64,000 nt of DNA from Ananas comosus (taxonomy: Eukaryota; Streptophyta; Magnoliopsida; Poales; Bromeliaceae), in the NCBI RefSeq assembly GCF_001540865.1, contig NC_033621.1:372001-436000 (forward strand), given 5' to 3'. Positions 8,725 through 21,900 of the stretch are shown here, piece after piece (the stretch's first letter is position 1; each line of letters opens with the position of its first letter). The notes below the pieces were generated by a model. The model was not told the DNA's origin, made no database searches, and saw nothing but the letters and a program-made list of their open reading frames with translations. A program made the position numbers and the translations under genes.

Positions 8725-10369
8725 ATGGACTCACCTCCTTGTGTTGTTGTGAAAGAGGAATTCCCGGGGGAAGAAGGGTCTGCTCCTCCTCCGGAGGGGG
8801 TGCGCCCGCACCCGGGCCCTCCCCGGCCGATGGAGGGCCTGCACGATGTGGGCCCGCCGCCGTTCCTCACCAAGACGTTCGACGTCGTCGACGACCCGGC
8901 CACCAATCGCGTCGTCTCGTGGAACCGAGCCGGCAATAGCTTCGTGGTTTGGGATCCGCACGCCTTCGCCGTGAGCCTTCTTCCCAGATACTTCAAGCAC
9001 GGCAATTTCTCCAGCTTTGTGAGGCAGCTCAATACATATGTAAGTGCTTCCTCAAGTACTACACACGCAGAAAAGCTCTTCTTTGAACATCTGTGAATAT
9101 GTTTCCGTGATCGACTTGTTCTCTCGAGCCGTAGTTCAAAAGGGTTAATAATAGAACTTAGGGAGATGTTGTGAGGGAATAATTCGTTAAAGAAGACTAA
9201 ATATGCTGTTATTTTGATTCTGATATATTATCTTGGGTTTCGTCTCTTTTGTAGCTACCGAGAACAGGACACTGGGGCAAGCCAAACACCAGAATGTTCT
9301 GTTCTAGAAGATCCAAATGAATCGCATGGAAGTATAGTATACCAATAATTCACTCCTTTTAAATTAACTGCAGAAAATGCTTCCTTTTTAGCTGGCCTAA
9401 TGAATTGTATAGGTTTAGCCTATAGAAGAAGCTAAATTCTCACACTGAAGTAGAAGATGATACAGTTTACAAAGAAGAAGAAGAACCTTTCCTATAATGT
9501 TTATATATAGAGGCCTTGTGTTTTCCTGGTACAAAAATTTTTATGACATCTCTTTATTTTAGAAAAAAATCTTCTTGCTCTTTTCCTAAAACAGCCGTTT
9601 TTTGTATATTCAGGGTTTCAGAAAGGTGGACACAGATAGGTGGGAGTTCGCAAATGAAGGATTCTTAAGGGGCCAGAAGCATCTTCTCAGAATAATCAAA
9701 AGGAGAAAACCGCCCTCATGCCCTCCTTCAAGACAGCAACCTCCCAGCCCGTGCCTCGAGGTCGGTCAATTTGGTTTGGAAGGCGAAATCGACCGGCTAA
9801 AGAGGGACAAGAACATCTTACTGGCCGAAGTAGTAAAGCTAAGGCAGGTGCAGCAGGCCACGAGAGCTAATATCGAAGCCATGGAGGATCGGATACAAGG
9901 CACGGAGAAGAAGCAGCAACAAATGATGGCCTTCTTAGCACATGCGATGCAGAACCCTGACTTCTTCCAAATGTTGGTTCAGCAGCAGGATAAGAGAAAG
10001 GAGATCGAAGAAGCTATCTCAAAGAAAAGGAGACGGCCAATTGATAAAGCACCTTTCTATGACGAGGGGGAAGCAAGCCCTGTTGAGGGTAGTGAAGCCC
10101 CATTTCCTTTCGAATTTGGTGAAATCCCTGAATTGGACAGTTTAGCACTTGAGATGCTGGGATCAGAGAATAGTGTGGCGGAGGAGATTGAAGGTGAACA
10201 TAAAGAAGGTGGGGACGCTGACTCGAACGATGGATTTTGGGAGGAGCTGCTGAATGAAGGGATTTGGAAGATGGAGCGAAACTCAGACTTGGAGGGAGGA
10301 GATGATGACGAAGATGTCGATGTTTTGGTTCAGGAACTGGGTTTTCTCAATTCTAATAGCCTAAAGTAA
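8725..10369 (+). CDS. HSFA2: Heat stress transcription factor A-2-like (class A HSF)
   Basis: Two exons, 8725-9039 and 9614-10369, give 356 residues. The intron splits the DNA-binding domain after QLNTY, the position conserved in plant HSF genes. Visible domains: DNA-binding domain at residues 43-138 ([15 protein letters not shown] to [15 protein letters not shown]); HR-A/B oligomerisation coiled coil at about 160-228, with the longer linker of class A; nuclear localisation signal KKRRRP at 242-247; acidic AHA activator [11 protein letters not shown] at 311-321; and a Leu-rich export signal VLVQELGFL near the C-terminus. The segment [16 protein letters not shown] is typical of subclass A2. 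Known for the family: it trimerises and binds heat shock elements to sustain chaperone gene expression and acquired heat tolerance. It is itself strongly heat-induced, which fits the elements in its own promoter. Which grass A2 paralogue it matches cannot be settled here. Confidence 0.93.
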
Positions 10370-11744
10370 CAATCTATATATTATTCATTCCAGCTTGTAT
10401 TCCTATGCCTCAATCTGCTTTGTCAATGCATAGGCAGTATGGTACTTTAGAATATCCTTTCCTTCCCTAGCAACATATAAATTGGTGTTGGTTTTGTTGT
10501 ATGTTCATTTTTCTTTACGCAGGACTGCTGAGACTATGCGAGATGGAGGAAGAGACTGGGGAGATGATTGACCTTTGTTATAATTTATCTTCTTCGATCA
10601 TAGTATCTATATACTTTTATTATTTTTGATTAATCAGTTCTTCCGTTTTTTTCTTTTGAGTTCTCTAATTGTTCTCTGAGCAGATGAGCAGCTAAGGAAG
10701 CACCGAAGCAAGCTGTTCGGTTTCTGGGTGAGTTGCAAGATCATAGATATGAAGGTAAAATTTCACTTTTTCTGAATTATTGAATCTATTAGCAATGGAT
10801 CGTTTGTTTATATGAGATTATTTTTTTTAACCGATGTGATACTTTTTTACACATTGGTCTTTGGAAGCAGATTCTGCAGAAAGGAACTCGCCTATTATGG
10901 TCAGTCGGTCGTAGACTTGATGATTCAGAATTTTGCGAGGCTTAAATGGCTTGGTTATTGGTGATTCATTCAGGGTTATTGATGACTCAAGAATTCTGCT
11001 GTTCCCTGTTTAGGATTGTAATATGAAATAGTGCTTGCTTGTTTGCTCAGGAACAAAGTATCTTCTATCAATTTGGACTGGAACGAAGGGACTAATGCTA
11101 ATGTTTATGCGCAGTACCCCAGTTCAGCTAGCATGTTAACCATCACTCATTTTTTAAGTTATTTCTTTTCCTTTGGTCTTATTACATCTGGCCGTTTCTT
11201 TTATTTTGTCTGCTTCAGATTAATTCCTGGAGATACATATTGAGTACTGCCCAATCGCGATTTCTGTATAAACGATATTAATCAAATGAAGTAAATCACT
11301 TCCTTTGCCTCTAGTTTCTTTTTTTTCTTGAGATTTTGTTTTTTATTTGGTTATTTCTCAGAGCTTTGGAATGTTGAATTTTCTGTTGTAAGCTGACAAA
11401 GGAAATTGAAGAAAAAAATATTTGAAGAAAAAAATATTTCCAAAAAGAACAAAATAAGGGGAAAAGACATGCCCCCATATGACAATTTATTTTTTTGGGC
11501 CGGTGTATGGCACGAGTTTTAAGCCATTTTCTATTGGATCCATTTAATGGATAAAAGAGATTAAGGCACAAATTGAAATGGCAATTATGTCTCCACGAAC
11601 TACTAATATATTTGAGATGAAATTAGAAGTTGGCCAAACTTGTTTCAAATCGAAGGTTGCCATCGACATCTTTCACGATGGATTTTTTTTTGCCAATTGG
11701 GTGAGAAACAATCACATCGGCGAGGGGTTTCGGCAAAGAATTTG
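10370..11744 (+). other. 3' flank of HSFA2
   Basis: The 3' UTR begins here. Segments such as TTTACGCAG followed by GACTGCTGAGAC (from about 10523), and another after GAGCAG (about 10683), look like spliced 3' UTR pieces, but this is weak. From about 11290 the sequence is AT-rich without a recognisable gene. Confidence 0.35.
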
Positions 11745-12112
11745 GGGAAAATTTTTAAAAAAAATCCTGATGTGGTTTCGCATTTTTTTATTTTAGTACC
11801 CTATAGTTTAAAGTGTATCAAGTTAGTATCATGTAATTTCGTACTTTCTCACTTTTGTATCCTGTGATTTAAAATATATCAAGTTAGTATTCTGTAATTT
11901 TTTTTTTGTATCAAGTTAGTACCATGTGGTTTTATTTTTTTTTGTATCAAGTGTGAAACTACATGTTACTAACTTAATGCACTTTAAACCACAGAATACT
12001 AAAGTAAAAAAGTGAGAAACCATAGGGTACTAACTTTATATACTTTAAATAATAGGGTACTAAAGTAAGAAAAAGTGAAACCACAAAGGGAGTTTTTGGA
12101 AGTTTTTTCAAG
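11745..12112. mobile_element. Diverged MITE related to the Mutator-type element at 54949
   Basis: The left end runs GGGGAAAATTTTT then TGTGGTTTCGC. The right end reads in reverse complement as GAAAAAACTTCCAAAAACTCCC then TGTGGTTTCAC. Inside are repeated GTACCCTATAG/TTTAAAGTGTATCAAG blocks in both orientations. The terminal order (gaaaaacttcaaaaactccc, gtggtttc) matches the better preserved copy at 54949-55305. Confidence 0.6.
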
Positions 12113-12472
12113 AATTTAACCCGAAGTCTGCAGCTTTACCTGTTCCCATGCCGACTTCAAACTGAGGAGCCTGCAATATTTCATTTCCGCCGCCGAGATC
12201 AATCCTCTCTCACGACTGCAAGGAACGAAATTGCAATTTTAAACTTCAGGGGTATCTCCGTATAAATTTACCCCTCTAACTGACGGATTTCTGGATCTCC
12301 AAACGGTGACTCTAATAACAAGTTTAATCCCTCGCCTATTCATGCCATCGAAACCACCAAGCCACACTTCTTCAGTTGGGGCGAAACCCTAGAGAGCTCG
12401 AAGAAGAGGAAAGCGATCGACGGGTCTCAACCCTAGCAATCTCGAATCGAGGGGAGAGAGGGAGAGAGATCC

Positions 12473-15113
12473 ATGGAGCGAAGGGGGAGGAGGAGGGGAT
12501 CGATTGCGTTTCCGGAGATCCTCTTCCCTCTGTTGCTCCTCGCCACCTACCTCCGCCGGGGCGCCACGCTCTCCGTCACCGTCACCGACGTGGAGTGCGT
12601 GTACGAGTACGTCCCGTACGAGGGCGACACAGTCTCCGGGAACTTCGTGGTCGTCGACCACGACATCTTCTGGAGCTCCGATCACCCCGGCATCGATCTC
12701 GTCGTGAGTAATTTGAATCCCCTGCATTTTTTCCTCTTTCCTTGGGATCTAGATTTCGATTTTTTTACTCCTTGTTTTTTTGGGTGCCTTTTGGTTGGAT
12801 CTGCGTTTTCTTTTGTTTAATTTACATAATTGGTTCGATAATGACTCCTATAGTAGATTTCGCTTCCAATTTTAACATATTTTTCCCATGGATTTAGCCT
12901 CGGCCTTTTATGCCTTGGAACAATTGCATCTTTCTATTAATCTATCTTAGACGTAGACTTCGAGCTTATAGCTATTTTCACAAATAATTGGAACTAAAGG
13001 TTGCAATTTTTATTTTTTACTTTTAAGGCTGAAGCACAAGCATACTATCTTTTTATTTTGGGAAATGATTTGAATTTAGAACCACAGCTGAAGGTTTATT
13101 TTGCTTCTTACATTATTAAAATGGGATCTTGGGTCAGTATTAACTGCACCGAATTTGAGTGTCTTAAGATCTTGTCCTAACCAAGAGAACAAGCCATGCT
13201 CCGCGATATAATAAAACAACATGCGTTTGCATATTTTCTTTGCTTTATTGGTTAACCTTGCATTTTGTTGCTGAACCATATTTTTAGTTTTCTATACATT
13301 ATCTAACGACATTTCTGAATTAAAACGTGACCATTCACCGTTGGTTTACCGGCAGATTTATTAGTGTCTTTTATCCTTCTCTGTAAGTTAGAGATGTTGA
13401 AAAGTTACTTCTATTCAGCTTCGCATATACATATTTTGTATGTCTATAATTGAGCCATTTTATACTCTGGACAAGACAAATATGTATCTCATCATTTAGG
13501 TCTAAATCTTCCTCGTTGACACTTAACCTTGAGGTCAAACTCAAACGTGTCGGGGACCACTTGCTGGTCTTAAGTGATATATGTTAAGTAGATATTGTGA
13601 TAAAGAAATTAAAGTTAATCTTCATTCCATCTTTATCAAGTTAAAGCTCTAGTCTAGATCGGCTTGAATAGATCCTTCTTGCCAGAACCATTCTAAGTTA
13701 GTTTAGTGAGTGGTCGAGCTTGATCTAGATAACCATGAGTAATTTGTGTCCGTCTTCATTGCTCTGATTTTTGCAACCTATCCTGATTACGATGCTACGA
13801 TATTTTCTGATATTACAATGTCTGTTTTAGTATTATCTGATTCATCTTGCCTAGATTTGTCCTGTGATAAAGATCTTTTTTTGTAGCACAACTGCTGTCT
13901 TTTTCTCTTTTTCCTTTTTTTTCCTTTTTAAAGCTTAGAGCCAGTCAGCATGAATCTGCATGTAACTAAGTCTTTTGTTCTGCTCTATGTTGTGTTTTGT
14001 ACATTTAAACAAAACCTTCCCTACCATGCAGGTGACTTCCCCAGGGGGCAATACTGTGTACTCATTGAAGGGAAAATCTGGGGAGAAGTTCGAGTTCAAG
14101 GCTCCGAGACCTGGAATGTACAAGTTTTGCTTCCATAATCCGTATGGCGCACCAGAAACTGTATCTTTCCACATTCATGTTGGACATATTCCCAATGAAC
14201 ATGACCTCGCTAAAGATGGTTAGTAGAATATAGCCCCTTTAGCTAAGTTAGCCATGCTTAAGTTTAACTTTCCATGCAATCAAGAAATACAAAATGTTTA
14301 ACACCAACGTAACCATCTTGTTCTTCTTGCCAAGCAGACCTTCTTTGTACAGTTTTATTCAGACAACATTTCTGGAGAAGTACCACCTAGGGCAACTTTA
14401 AAAAGCTGAATTTTTGTGATTTATGTCTCATCTTTCAATTTACCAAGAGCCACTAGTTTTCTTCAAGTTGTTCCATAATGTTTCTCTTGTATGTGTTTCT
14501 TTGCAGAGCATTTGGACCCTATTAATGTGAAGATTGCGCAGCTCCGAGAAGCACTCGAATCTGTAACAGCTGAGCAGAAGTACCTGAAGGCTCGTGAAGC
14601 TCGGCATCGTCATAGTAAGTTATTATATTAAATTTCCATTAAAAAAGAGAATTAATCAATTTTTCTTGAATTTTTACTCTTGGAAAAATTCTTATTTAAC
14701 AAAATGGTGGTACTTTTCTCAAAACCTTTCCCCATCTGTTGCTCAAAAAATGAAGTGAAATAAAAGGTTATAATGTGGGGCTGTGGGCTTGGTAACGTTC
14801 AGGGATTTGAACTTGGTGGGGTTAGACTTAGCTGTTGAGAAAAATGCATTCCCTTTTATTATCCAGGAAAAAGAAAAAAACTAGCTTTTAAGCGTGGAAT
14901 TGATCAGAGTACAAGAATTTCTTATTCCATTCTAGTAGAGATACTTTGTTTGCTTAGGTTATGACTCTCTTTATTGCAGCAAATGAGAGCACCAGAAGGC
15001 GTCTTATCTTCTATACACTGATCGAGTACCTTGCACTCGTGTGCGCAAGCATTCTTCAAGTAGTTTACATCCGCCGGCTGTTTAGTAAGACCGTGGCGTA
15101 CAATAGGGTTTAG
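12473..15113 (+). CDS. p24-beta transmembrane cargo receptor (emp24/GOLD family, p24beta3-like)
   Basis: Four exons (12473-12703, 14032-14218, 14507-14614, 14980-15113) encode 219 residues in frame. Residues 1-31 form a signal peptide with a hydrophobic core. A GOLD domain follows (about 34-130), with the Cys pair C42 (ECVYEYV) and C110 (KFCFHNPYG) that forms the family disulfide. Then come the conserved FHIHVGHIPNEHDLAKDEHLDP, a coiled-coil region (about 140-180), one membrane span (about 184-206) and a short cytosolic tail RRLFSKTVAYNRV. From memory the sequence follows Arabidopsis p24beta3 closely. Known for the family: p24 proteins form hetero-oligomers that cycle between ER and Golgi, sort cargo into COPII and COPI vesicles and help retain K/HDEL proteins. 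The tail lacks the dilysine signal of p24-delta proteins, which is normal for the beta class. The promoter side (12116-12472) is unremarkable. Confidence 0.93.
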
Positions 15114-15895
15114 AACACAAAATGTATTATGCCATGGTATAAATGCGAATACTTGGCAGATGTAGTCTTCTCATTTTGTTTAAATTGAAACAGGTTTTAA
15201 ATTATAATCTTGTACTCTAGCAACTTTGTTGAATCTGATGTTTATCCTGGTGTAGAACCTTATTTCTTCACGTAACATTGAAGGATCATAATAGATATGT
15301 TTGATTTAGGGAAAAAGTTGTTAGAACATTGAGGATGCTTTTTGATATAAGAGTCTACTATGCCATTTCATTTACTTGTCGTTATTGCGTGTACGTTTTT
15401 TTGTAGGCATTCTCGTTAGCTGTAAACTGATCTGACTCCGCTGAAAGGGAGAAATTGTTGATTGGGTTGCTTGTTGTTTTTAAAAGTGTGCTAGGACGAG
15501 GTTTTTCCTCTTAACCCTGCGATATTAACAACATGCGTGGGCAGATGCGCAGCTTTTGTGGGCGGATGTAAGCTACAGTATTTGATTGTCTCACCTTTAT
15601 TATAACTTTTTCTAAGCAAAGAAGTTTGAAGCTTTAACTACTACTAATGTGATTAGTTAAAATAAGATTTTGAAACCCCCAAAAGGAACTGCTCATATAA
15701 GGAACTCGTTATTCTACCTTTGGGCTGTAATCCAAAAAAGAAGTGGCTAAAAAGAATTTTATTATGGGAAAGCAAATAATACTTAATCAAATAGTAATTT
15801 TCTATTGCACAAACAAGCATACCTGCGTTTGCAAATAGAATGATACTATTGGAGAAAACAGAAATAGGATAATACTATCGGGAAAAAGAGAAATG
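15114..15895 (+). other. 3' flank of the p24 gene
   Basis: 3' UTR then spacer; nothing else recognised. Confidence 0.4.
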
Positions 15896-16845
15896 ACTTT
15901 TAGGGTGCCTTTGGTTCGGATTGTCCTAACAAGATTAAGCAATCCTGCCAAGATTAGGATTGCAAGCAATCCTGTCAAGATTACCGTGTTTGGTCCACCT
16001 GTTATATAATAGAATTTTAGGGTGCGTTTGGTTCGGATTGTCCTAACAGGATTATAAGCAATCCTGTCAAGATTATCGTGTTTGGTCATCCGCTATATAA
16101 TCGGATCTGTAATAGCATAATATTATCGAGAGTGGCGTATGTATCTTGAATTAGTGAAAGCCAGTAATATTGCATATTATGTAAAATAGCAATTTTACCT
16201 CTTTAACTCTCGAAATTCTTTCAATACGTAATTTTAAAAATTTTAATTTAGAATTTTAAATTGCCCACTTTTAAATTTTAAATTTTAAATTTTAATTCTT
16301 AAATTTATACTTTTAAATTTAAACTTTAAAAATTTTAAGCGTCAATTTTAAATTTTAAATTTTAAATTTAAATTTAAATTTAAAGCATAGATTTGAAATT
16401 TGAAATTTCAAATATTAAATTTTAATTTTCAAATTTTAAGTTTTAAATTTTAAATTTTAAATTTTAAAGTTTTATTTTAAATTCTAAATTTTAAATTTAG
16501 ATTTTTAATTTTTATTTATATTTATATTTTTTTTATATTTAGATTTTAAATTTTATAAAATTCATATTATATTTAAATTAAAATATTTAATTTGTATTTT
16601 GTTCAAATTTAAATTTAAATTTTAAATTTTTAGTATAAGGGCATTTTGAAATAGATGTTTATATATAGATTATTAAATTTTAATAACACGAACCAAACAT
16701 AGTAATTCTATAATGTAGCATTACATTACTGGTATTAAACCAAACGTACTAATACAACATTAATAGTAATTTTTAAAATCCAAGATATATTGATATACAA
16801 AATAATATGTAATATTACACTAATCGAACCATAAGCGCCTTATTA
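15896..16845. mobile_element. Degenerate MITE-like element with a tandemly repeated end and a TTTAAA-rich core
   Basis: The left terminal sequence (GGGTGCCTTTGGTTCGGATT and AGCAATCCTG.CAAGATTA) occurs twice, at about 15901 and 16018 (period about 117). The right end near 16825-16843 reads in reverse complement as AAGGCGCTTATGGTTCGATTA, an imperfect match to the left end. The core (about 16240-16640) is made almost wholly of TTTAAA-type runs. CCAAACGCCGCC at about 17018 suggests a second, broken end of the same type. Confidence 0.5.
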
Positions 16846-17063
16846 CCATCCTTGACTAGGAATAAATCCTATTCCAGGAAAAATGGTGAACTATTTAATA
16901 GTTATCCAGAAAAAGTTGAATACATTCCGTTTTGATCGGATAATTTTTTTTGTAATTTTAATTATGTTCGGCAGAATAAAATTAAAATAAATTATTCTCC
17001 AGTAATTGTAAACCAAACGCCGCCTTAACATTGTTCATTATATATATATATATAATATATATA

Positions 17064-17591
17064 GTAGGTCTTGTGTGCTTATAGAGACACAGAGGCCTTC
17101 GTGCTCCTAACCCGTTTTTCGATCATGAAGCTCCGAACGATGATCGGCTCCGTTAGATTAATCTAGCGTATTTGAAGTACCTAAAAATAAATTTGGCGAT
17201 TTCCTCGATATCATTTACCTAGCGTCGAAAGGGTTAAAATCACAGCTGAAAATAAAAATCTCAAAAAAAGTGTGATAATAGTACTAATTTTCGATCAGAG
17301 ATATTGATCTTGCTGTAAAATAGATAAAAAATTCTATCAAAATTTTCATCTAATTTGAATACTTTACACCGTAAACTGGCAAAATGGTATACATCAACTA
17401 TTAAAATTATTGATTTTGAACCCTTTTGATCGTTAGCTAAATGATATCGAAAAATCGCAAAATTTATTTTCTAGATACTTCAAATACGCTAGATCAAGTC
17501 TAACAGAACCGATCGTCGATTCGGAAGCTCCATCATCAAAAACGGCTTAGAGGACGGAGGCTCCGTGCTCCTAATAGCACACAAGACCTAC
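17064..17591. mobile_element. Family A fold-back element in a TA microsatellite (copy A1)
   Basis: The element starts GTAGGTCTTGTGTGCT and ends with its inverse AGCACACAAGACCTAC. TA repeats abut it on both sides. The two halves are inverted copies of each other over nearly the whole length (arms about 260 bp). Family hallmarks are GAGCACGGAGGC-type palindromes near the ends, GATCGGCTCCGTTAGA, TCTAGCGTATTTGAAGTA, and an inner TTGAACCCTTTTGATCG. It has no coding capacity. Confidence 0.85.
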
Positions 17592-17659
17592 TATATATAT
17601 ATATATAGAAGAGAGAGAGAGAAAGAGAAAAGAGAAGAAAGAGAGAGAGAGAGAGTAAT

Positions 17660-18198
17660 GGCACTATACTATCGAAGCACGGAGCTTCCGTGCTTCCATG
17701 CTCATTTGATGTTGATCTTTCGAATTGTCGATCGCTCGTCCGTTAAACTTGATTTAAAGTATTTGAAGTATCTAGAAATTAAATTTATGATTTTCGATAT
17801 CATGTTGCTAGGATACGAAGGGCTCAAAATCAATAATTTTCTAATGCCGTAGTGACCGGTTTGCAGTTTAACGGTGTAGAAATTTCAGAATCGCCTGAAA
17901 GTATTTGATAGAGAAATTTTTTAAACTATATAAAACAAAAAAAATATCTTTTACAAATTTTAATGTCATATTATCACGTTTTGGAAATTTTATTTTCAGC
18001 CGTTCATTTTTGAGGCCCTCTTGTTCCTACGGTAAAGAATAGTGAAAAATCGCATAATTGTATTTTCTAGATACTTCAAAATACGTCTATATCAATTACA
18101 TGGAGCCGATCCAACGCATTCGAAGTCAGCAACATCGAAAACGAGCTGGAAGCACGGCAGGCTCGGTGCTTCCGATACATATGGTAGCCTATACTCTA
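17660..18198. mobile_element. Family A fold-back element (copy A2)
   Basis: Follows copy A1 after a short TA and GA repeat. It has GAAGCACGGAGCTTCCGTGCTTCC at the left and the diverged inverse at the right. Internal blocks (GTATTTGAAGTATCTAGAAA, TTCGATATCAT) are shared with A1. A short AT-repeat flanks the right end. Confidence 0.75.
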
Positions 18199-18209
18199 TA
18201 TAATATATA

Positions 18210-18398
18210 AGTTGAGTTTTAGCCTTGTGAAGATGTAAGGTTAAAAGAGGTGTGAGATGTGTAGCTAGTGGTAGGTAAAATAATATTTAATCCAAAGAAT
18301 ATTAATAATTCCAAGGAGTAGTCCAGGTCTCTAAAACTAGAAGCACCACAGGTGGTGACTTCTACAATAATTCTAAGGCTCAGTTATATATATATATT

Positions 18399-18430
<32 letters not shown>

Positions 18431-18760
18431 ATTATTAGATTTTCACACTAATTAAAGTATAATATGCACCGTTTTTTCACTTATTGTAGGATTGTATAAA
18501 AATTATTATGATTTTCAGCCTGTTAAGATTATATGTGATTTGCTAAAATTTTTATGAAACAGTAAATAAGTGAAAGGCGGTGAATCATATAATCTTATTT
18601 GATTATTTGTATAGATAGATTATTAGGATTTTCAGCCTGTTAAGATTATATGAAATTATATAGATAAATTATTAGAATTTAAAGATTGTTAAGATTATAT
18701 GTGATGGGATGAAAAAATAATTTATTTTTTAAATAAAATTTTGACATGATTATTTTACCA
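18210..18760. repeat. Small fold-back remnant and a thrice-repeated AT-rich motif
   Basis: From 18210 to 18390 the sequence begins GTTGAGTTTTAGCCTT, has a GAAGCACCACAGGTGGTGACTTC hairpin near 18340 and ends AAGGCTCAGTTATATA, so it is probably another short element in a TA repeat. From 18500 the motif TTTTCAGCCTGTTAAGATTA occurs at about 18513 and 18632, with a diverged third copy near 18680. Confidence 0.5.
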
Positions 18761-18905
18761 ATTTTAAATTTTTGCGGAATTATTTTATAAAAGAAGTTCC
18801 TGCTCGTCCTCCCATCTGGCGGTGTTTCCTTCCATTAATTAAAAGTGCCATACCGATAGGATCAATAAAATAAACTCGCCCGCCCTTCAAAAACTCTTTT
18901 ATTTG

Positions 18906-21900
18906 ATGGATTCTTTTCCTTCTCGATCGCTTTCTCCTCCTTCGCTTCTTCATCGAAAGCGGAAGAGGACGAGCGGCGAGAGCGGTGCAGAGGTGAGCCT
19001 CTCCACCCCGCTTATGCCTATTTCGGGGTGTTTTCGTGTGTTTTTGTTTTTTTATTAAAATATATATATATATGTATATAATTTTGGCTCCGTGTTTTTA
19101 GTGCCAAGCCAAGCGAGCTCGAATCAGCGAGTTGCCGGATCACTTGCTGGCCTGCATCCTGGAGCGAACCGATGTGAGGACGGCGGCGGCGACGAGCTTG
19201 CTGTCAAGGCGGTGGAGGTGCGTCTGGAAGTCGCTCGTAGACTTCAAGTTCGTTAAGGAGCCGATCCTCGGCCGCCGGGCGGGGCCGCCGTCCTCTGCAG
19301 AGTCTCGACGAGACCCGGCAATCAGGCGGCATCGTGTCTTCACGAAATGCGTCAGCGGTTTTCTGGGATTGAAGGATGGCCCTCCGACGATCAGGAAACT
19401 CTCTCTTGAATTTTCACCTGGGAAGAAAGATTTAGCGATGCTCGATGGATGGATATGCTCTGCACTCGAGAGGGGTGTTTGCGAACTCGAGCTCGAGCTC
19501 TCTCCTGGCATGCTCGTGGATTATGTTTTCCCTCCCCAGTCCTTGAACAGCGGCGGATACTCGCTCACCAAGTTAAAACTCTGCAAGCGCTCATTAAGCA
19601 ACCACGCTGGTTTTAGCATGTTTGGCTCTTTATCGAGCCTTTCTTTAGAAGATATGCGCATTTCTAAAGATGATATGCAAGGTGTGCTCCAGAATTGCAG
19701 GCGCCTAAAGAGCTTATACCTTGCTAGCTGTTCGTTTAGCGGCGCTGATTTAAGTATAGCCTCTCCAGATTTGCAGCTCAAGGAGTTGGCAATAGTCTAT
19801 TGTGCGGCAATCCGGCGCATAGAACTCTCTGCTCCTAGGTTGGAACGGCTGCATTACCTGGGGCAATACACACCAATGCTGTTTACATATGTTCCTCATC
19901 TGGATCATGTTTGGCTAAAGTACACTGATCTCGCTGGTACCAACTACATTTTGCGAAAGCTTTCAACTGATCTCCCACGCTCTAGAAGTCTAAATCTAGA
20001 TTTTCGGAGTTACAAGGTGGGTAATTAATTACATGTTTCATGTTTGTTATCCTAATTGATGCACTTTCTTTCTATGCCTGACATTTTCTCTCTGGTTGCG
20101 TTTGTACAGGATGTGGAAGTACCTTGCCCTCCTGCCTGCTTTGGCAACCTCAAGAGTTTGACGGTCAATGTTGATATAAATTCTAAGAAGGATCTTCTTT
20201 GGATGGCTATACTGTTGGAGGCTGCGCCATTCCTGGAGACCCTTCAAACATGCGTAAGCTTCTGTCGTGAATCCACATCACTTATCCTAGCTTAGCTTTT
20301 TTTGTGCCTCACCTTCACGGTACTTAATGTTAGGTATTGATTTTCCGCATCTTGCTTGACTAAACTGGACAAAATTTGAGACAAACTTTAGCTTATACAT
20401 AGCCGTAATGTTTCTTTTCCAATGTTATATTCGGTTTAAAGAAAATCTTGTGAGAGGCAAAAACGAAGATGACGATGAGCGAGAACAAGTATGATGTCTG
20501 GCACATTAATACTTAGCAGTGTTTCCTTGTGAGCGATGGTTCTATGAGCGATGAGGCCTATGGGTATAAAAGGCACATTAATACTTAGCAGTCGTGCATT
20601 TTTTATGTGCGTCTTCCCCTATGTAATGCTGGTCTTGCCCTTACTTTCATCTATAGGTAGATCCCTTTCCTGATCAATTAATATTTTACTTATTTTAATG
20701 CTCCCTTTGCCATGTGATCTTTTTTCAAAAAGATCTTGAAGCATGCATTAACAAAACTTTTTTACTTACATTCTGTTGTTGATCTTCACTGGACGGTTAA
20801 ATTGCCTCATCACGTTGTACTTTGTTTATAATTTATTTATAATAAGTACTTTGTGCTTGCTTTTAGGCACATATTCAATCTGTTTTACATATACCCTAAT
20901 TATGAATGGAAGTAAAAGACTTGATCTCTCTTTAATCTGTAGTGTTTCCTGGGTTCATTTTCTGAGTTACTACTAGGACATTCACTGTTTCTCCAGTTGC
21001 GCCTCTAGCTAGAGCATGTTAAGGCTACTATTGCGGCATGGCTGTCTTGATTCTTAAGTATATCGGCATCTAAAAGCTGTCTGAATGTAGTGAAAAAGAG
21101 CCTGTAAAGAAGAGCTTAAGTTATAAAAACAAAATTTAACCCTGGAGAGGTACGGAGGGAGGGAGGGAGGGAAGAGCATATTAAAGACCTTGTAGTGGCT
21201 GAAATTGTAGCTATTGAATTTTATTCTTTGAGCAGCCCTAAATCCTAATTCAGTTGAGCTAGATGCTAGGGCCATCGTCCCTCATCAGGGCCTAATTAAG
21301 CTATCATGGCCTTAAATTTCTGTCATCATGAAGAGATTGATCTTGTCCAAATAAAGAAGGACCCTTCTCTGCAATAAAGTGCAATAGCTTTTGCCTTTTC
21401 GGAAGACAGCAGAATCCCTGTGTATAAGGAGGCTCGTAAATAGTGGAGATGGAACAAATGTAATGAAGGTAGCTGTACCCTGACAACATATTGTTATTTA
21501 CAGTGATTTAGACTCGTCATGCATTGGTTGCAATTTACCAAATTATGCTACGTTGAGACCTGCTACCTCTAGTCAGAGACTAGAAAGAAATAGATGGTAG
21601 AGTGGGAAGGATGGTTTCAAATTTCTATTTGTTTTTGTGTCACCGGTGCAGCAAGAGCCTGTGAAGTTTGCAATTTCTCCTCATGGAGGGGCTTCCAAAA
21701 AAAAAAAAATGAAATAGTATGACGGCATCCCTATCACTGCATGTTTGGTCCCATTATATGATTTTGTATCTCACAGCATGGATGGCATGGGCTGTTAGCT
21801 GAAATGAAGGTAGCCAGACCAGACCTTTGGAGAAAAAGGATGAAAATTACAGCCTAAATTTGTAAAAATCGGAAAAAGGAACTTCTTAGTTTTATCTCTA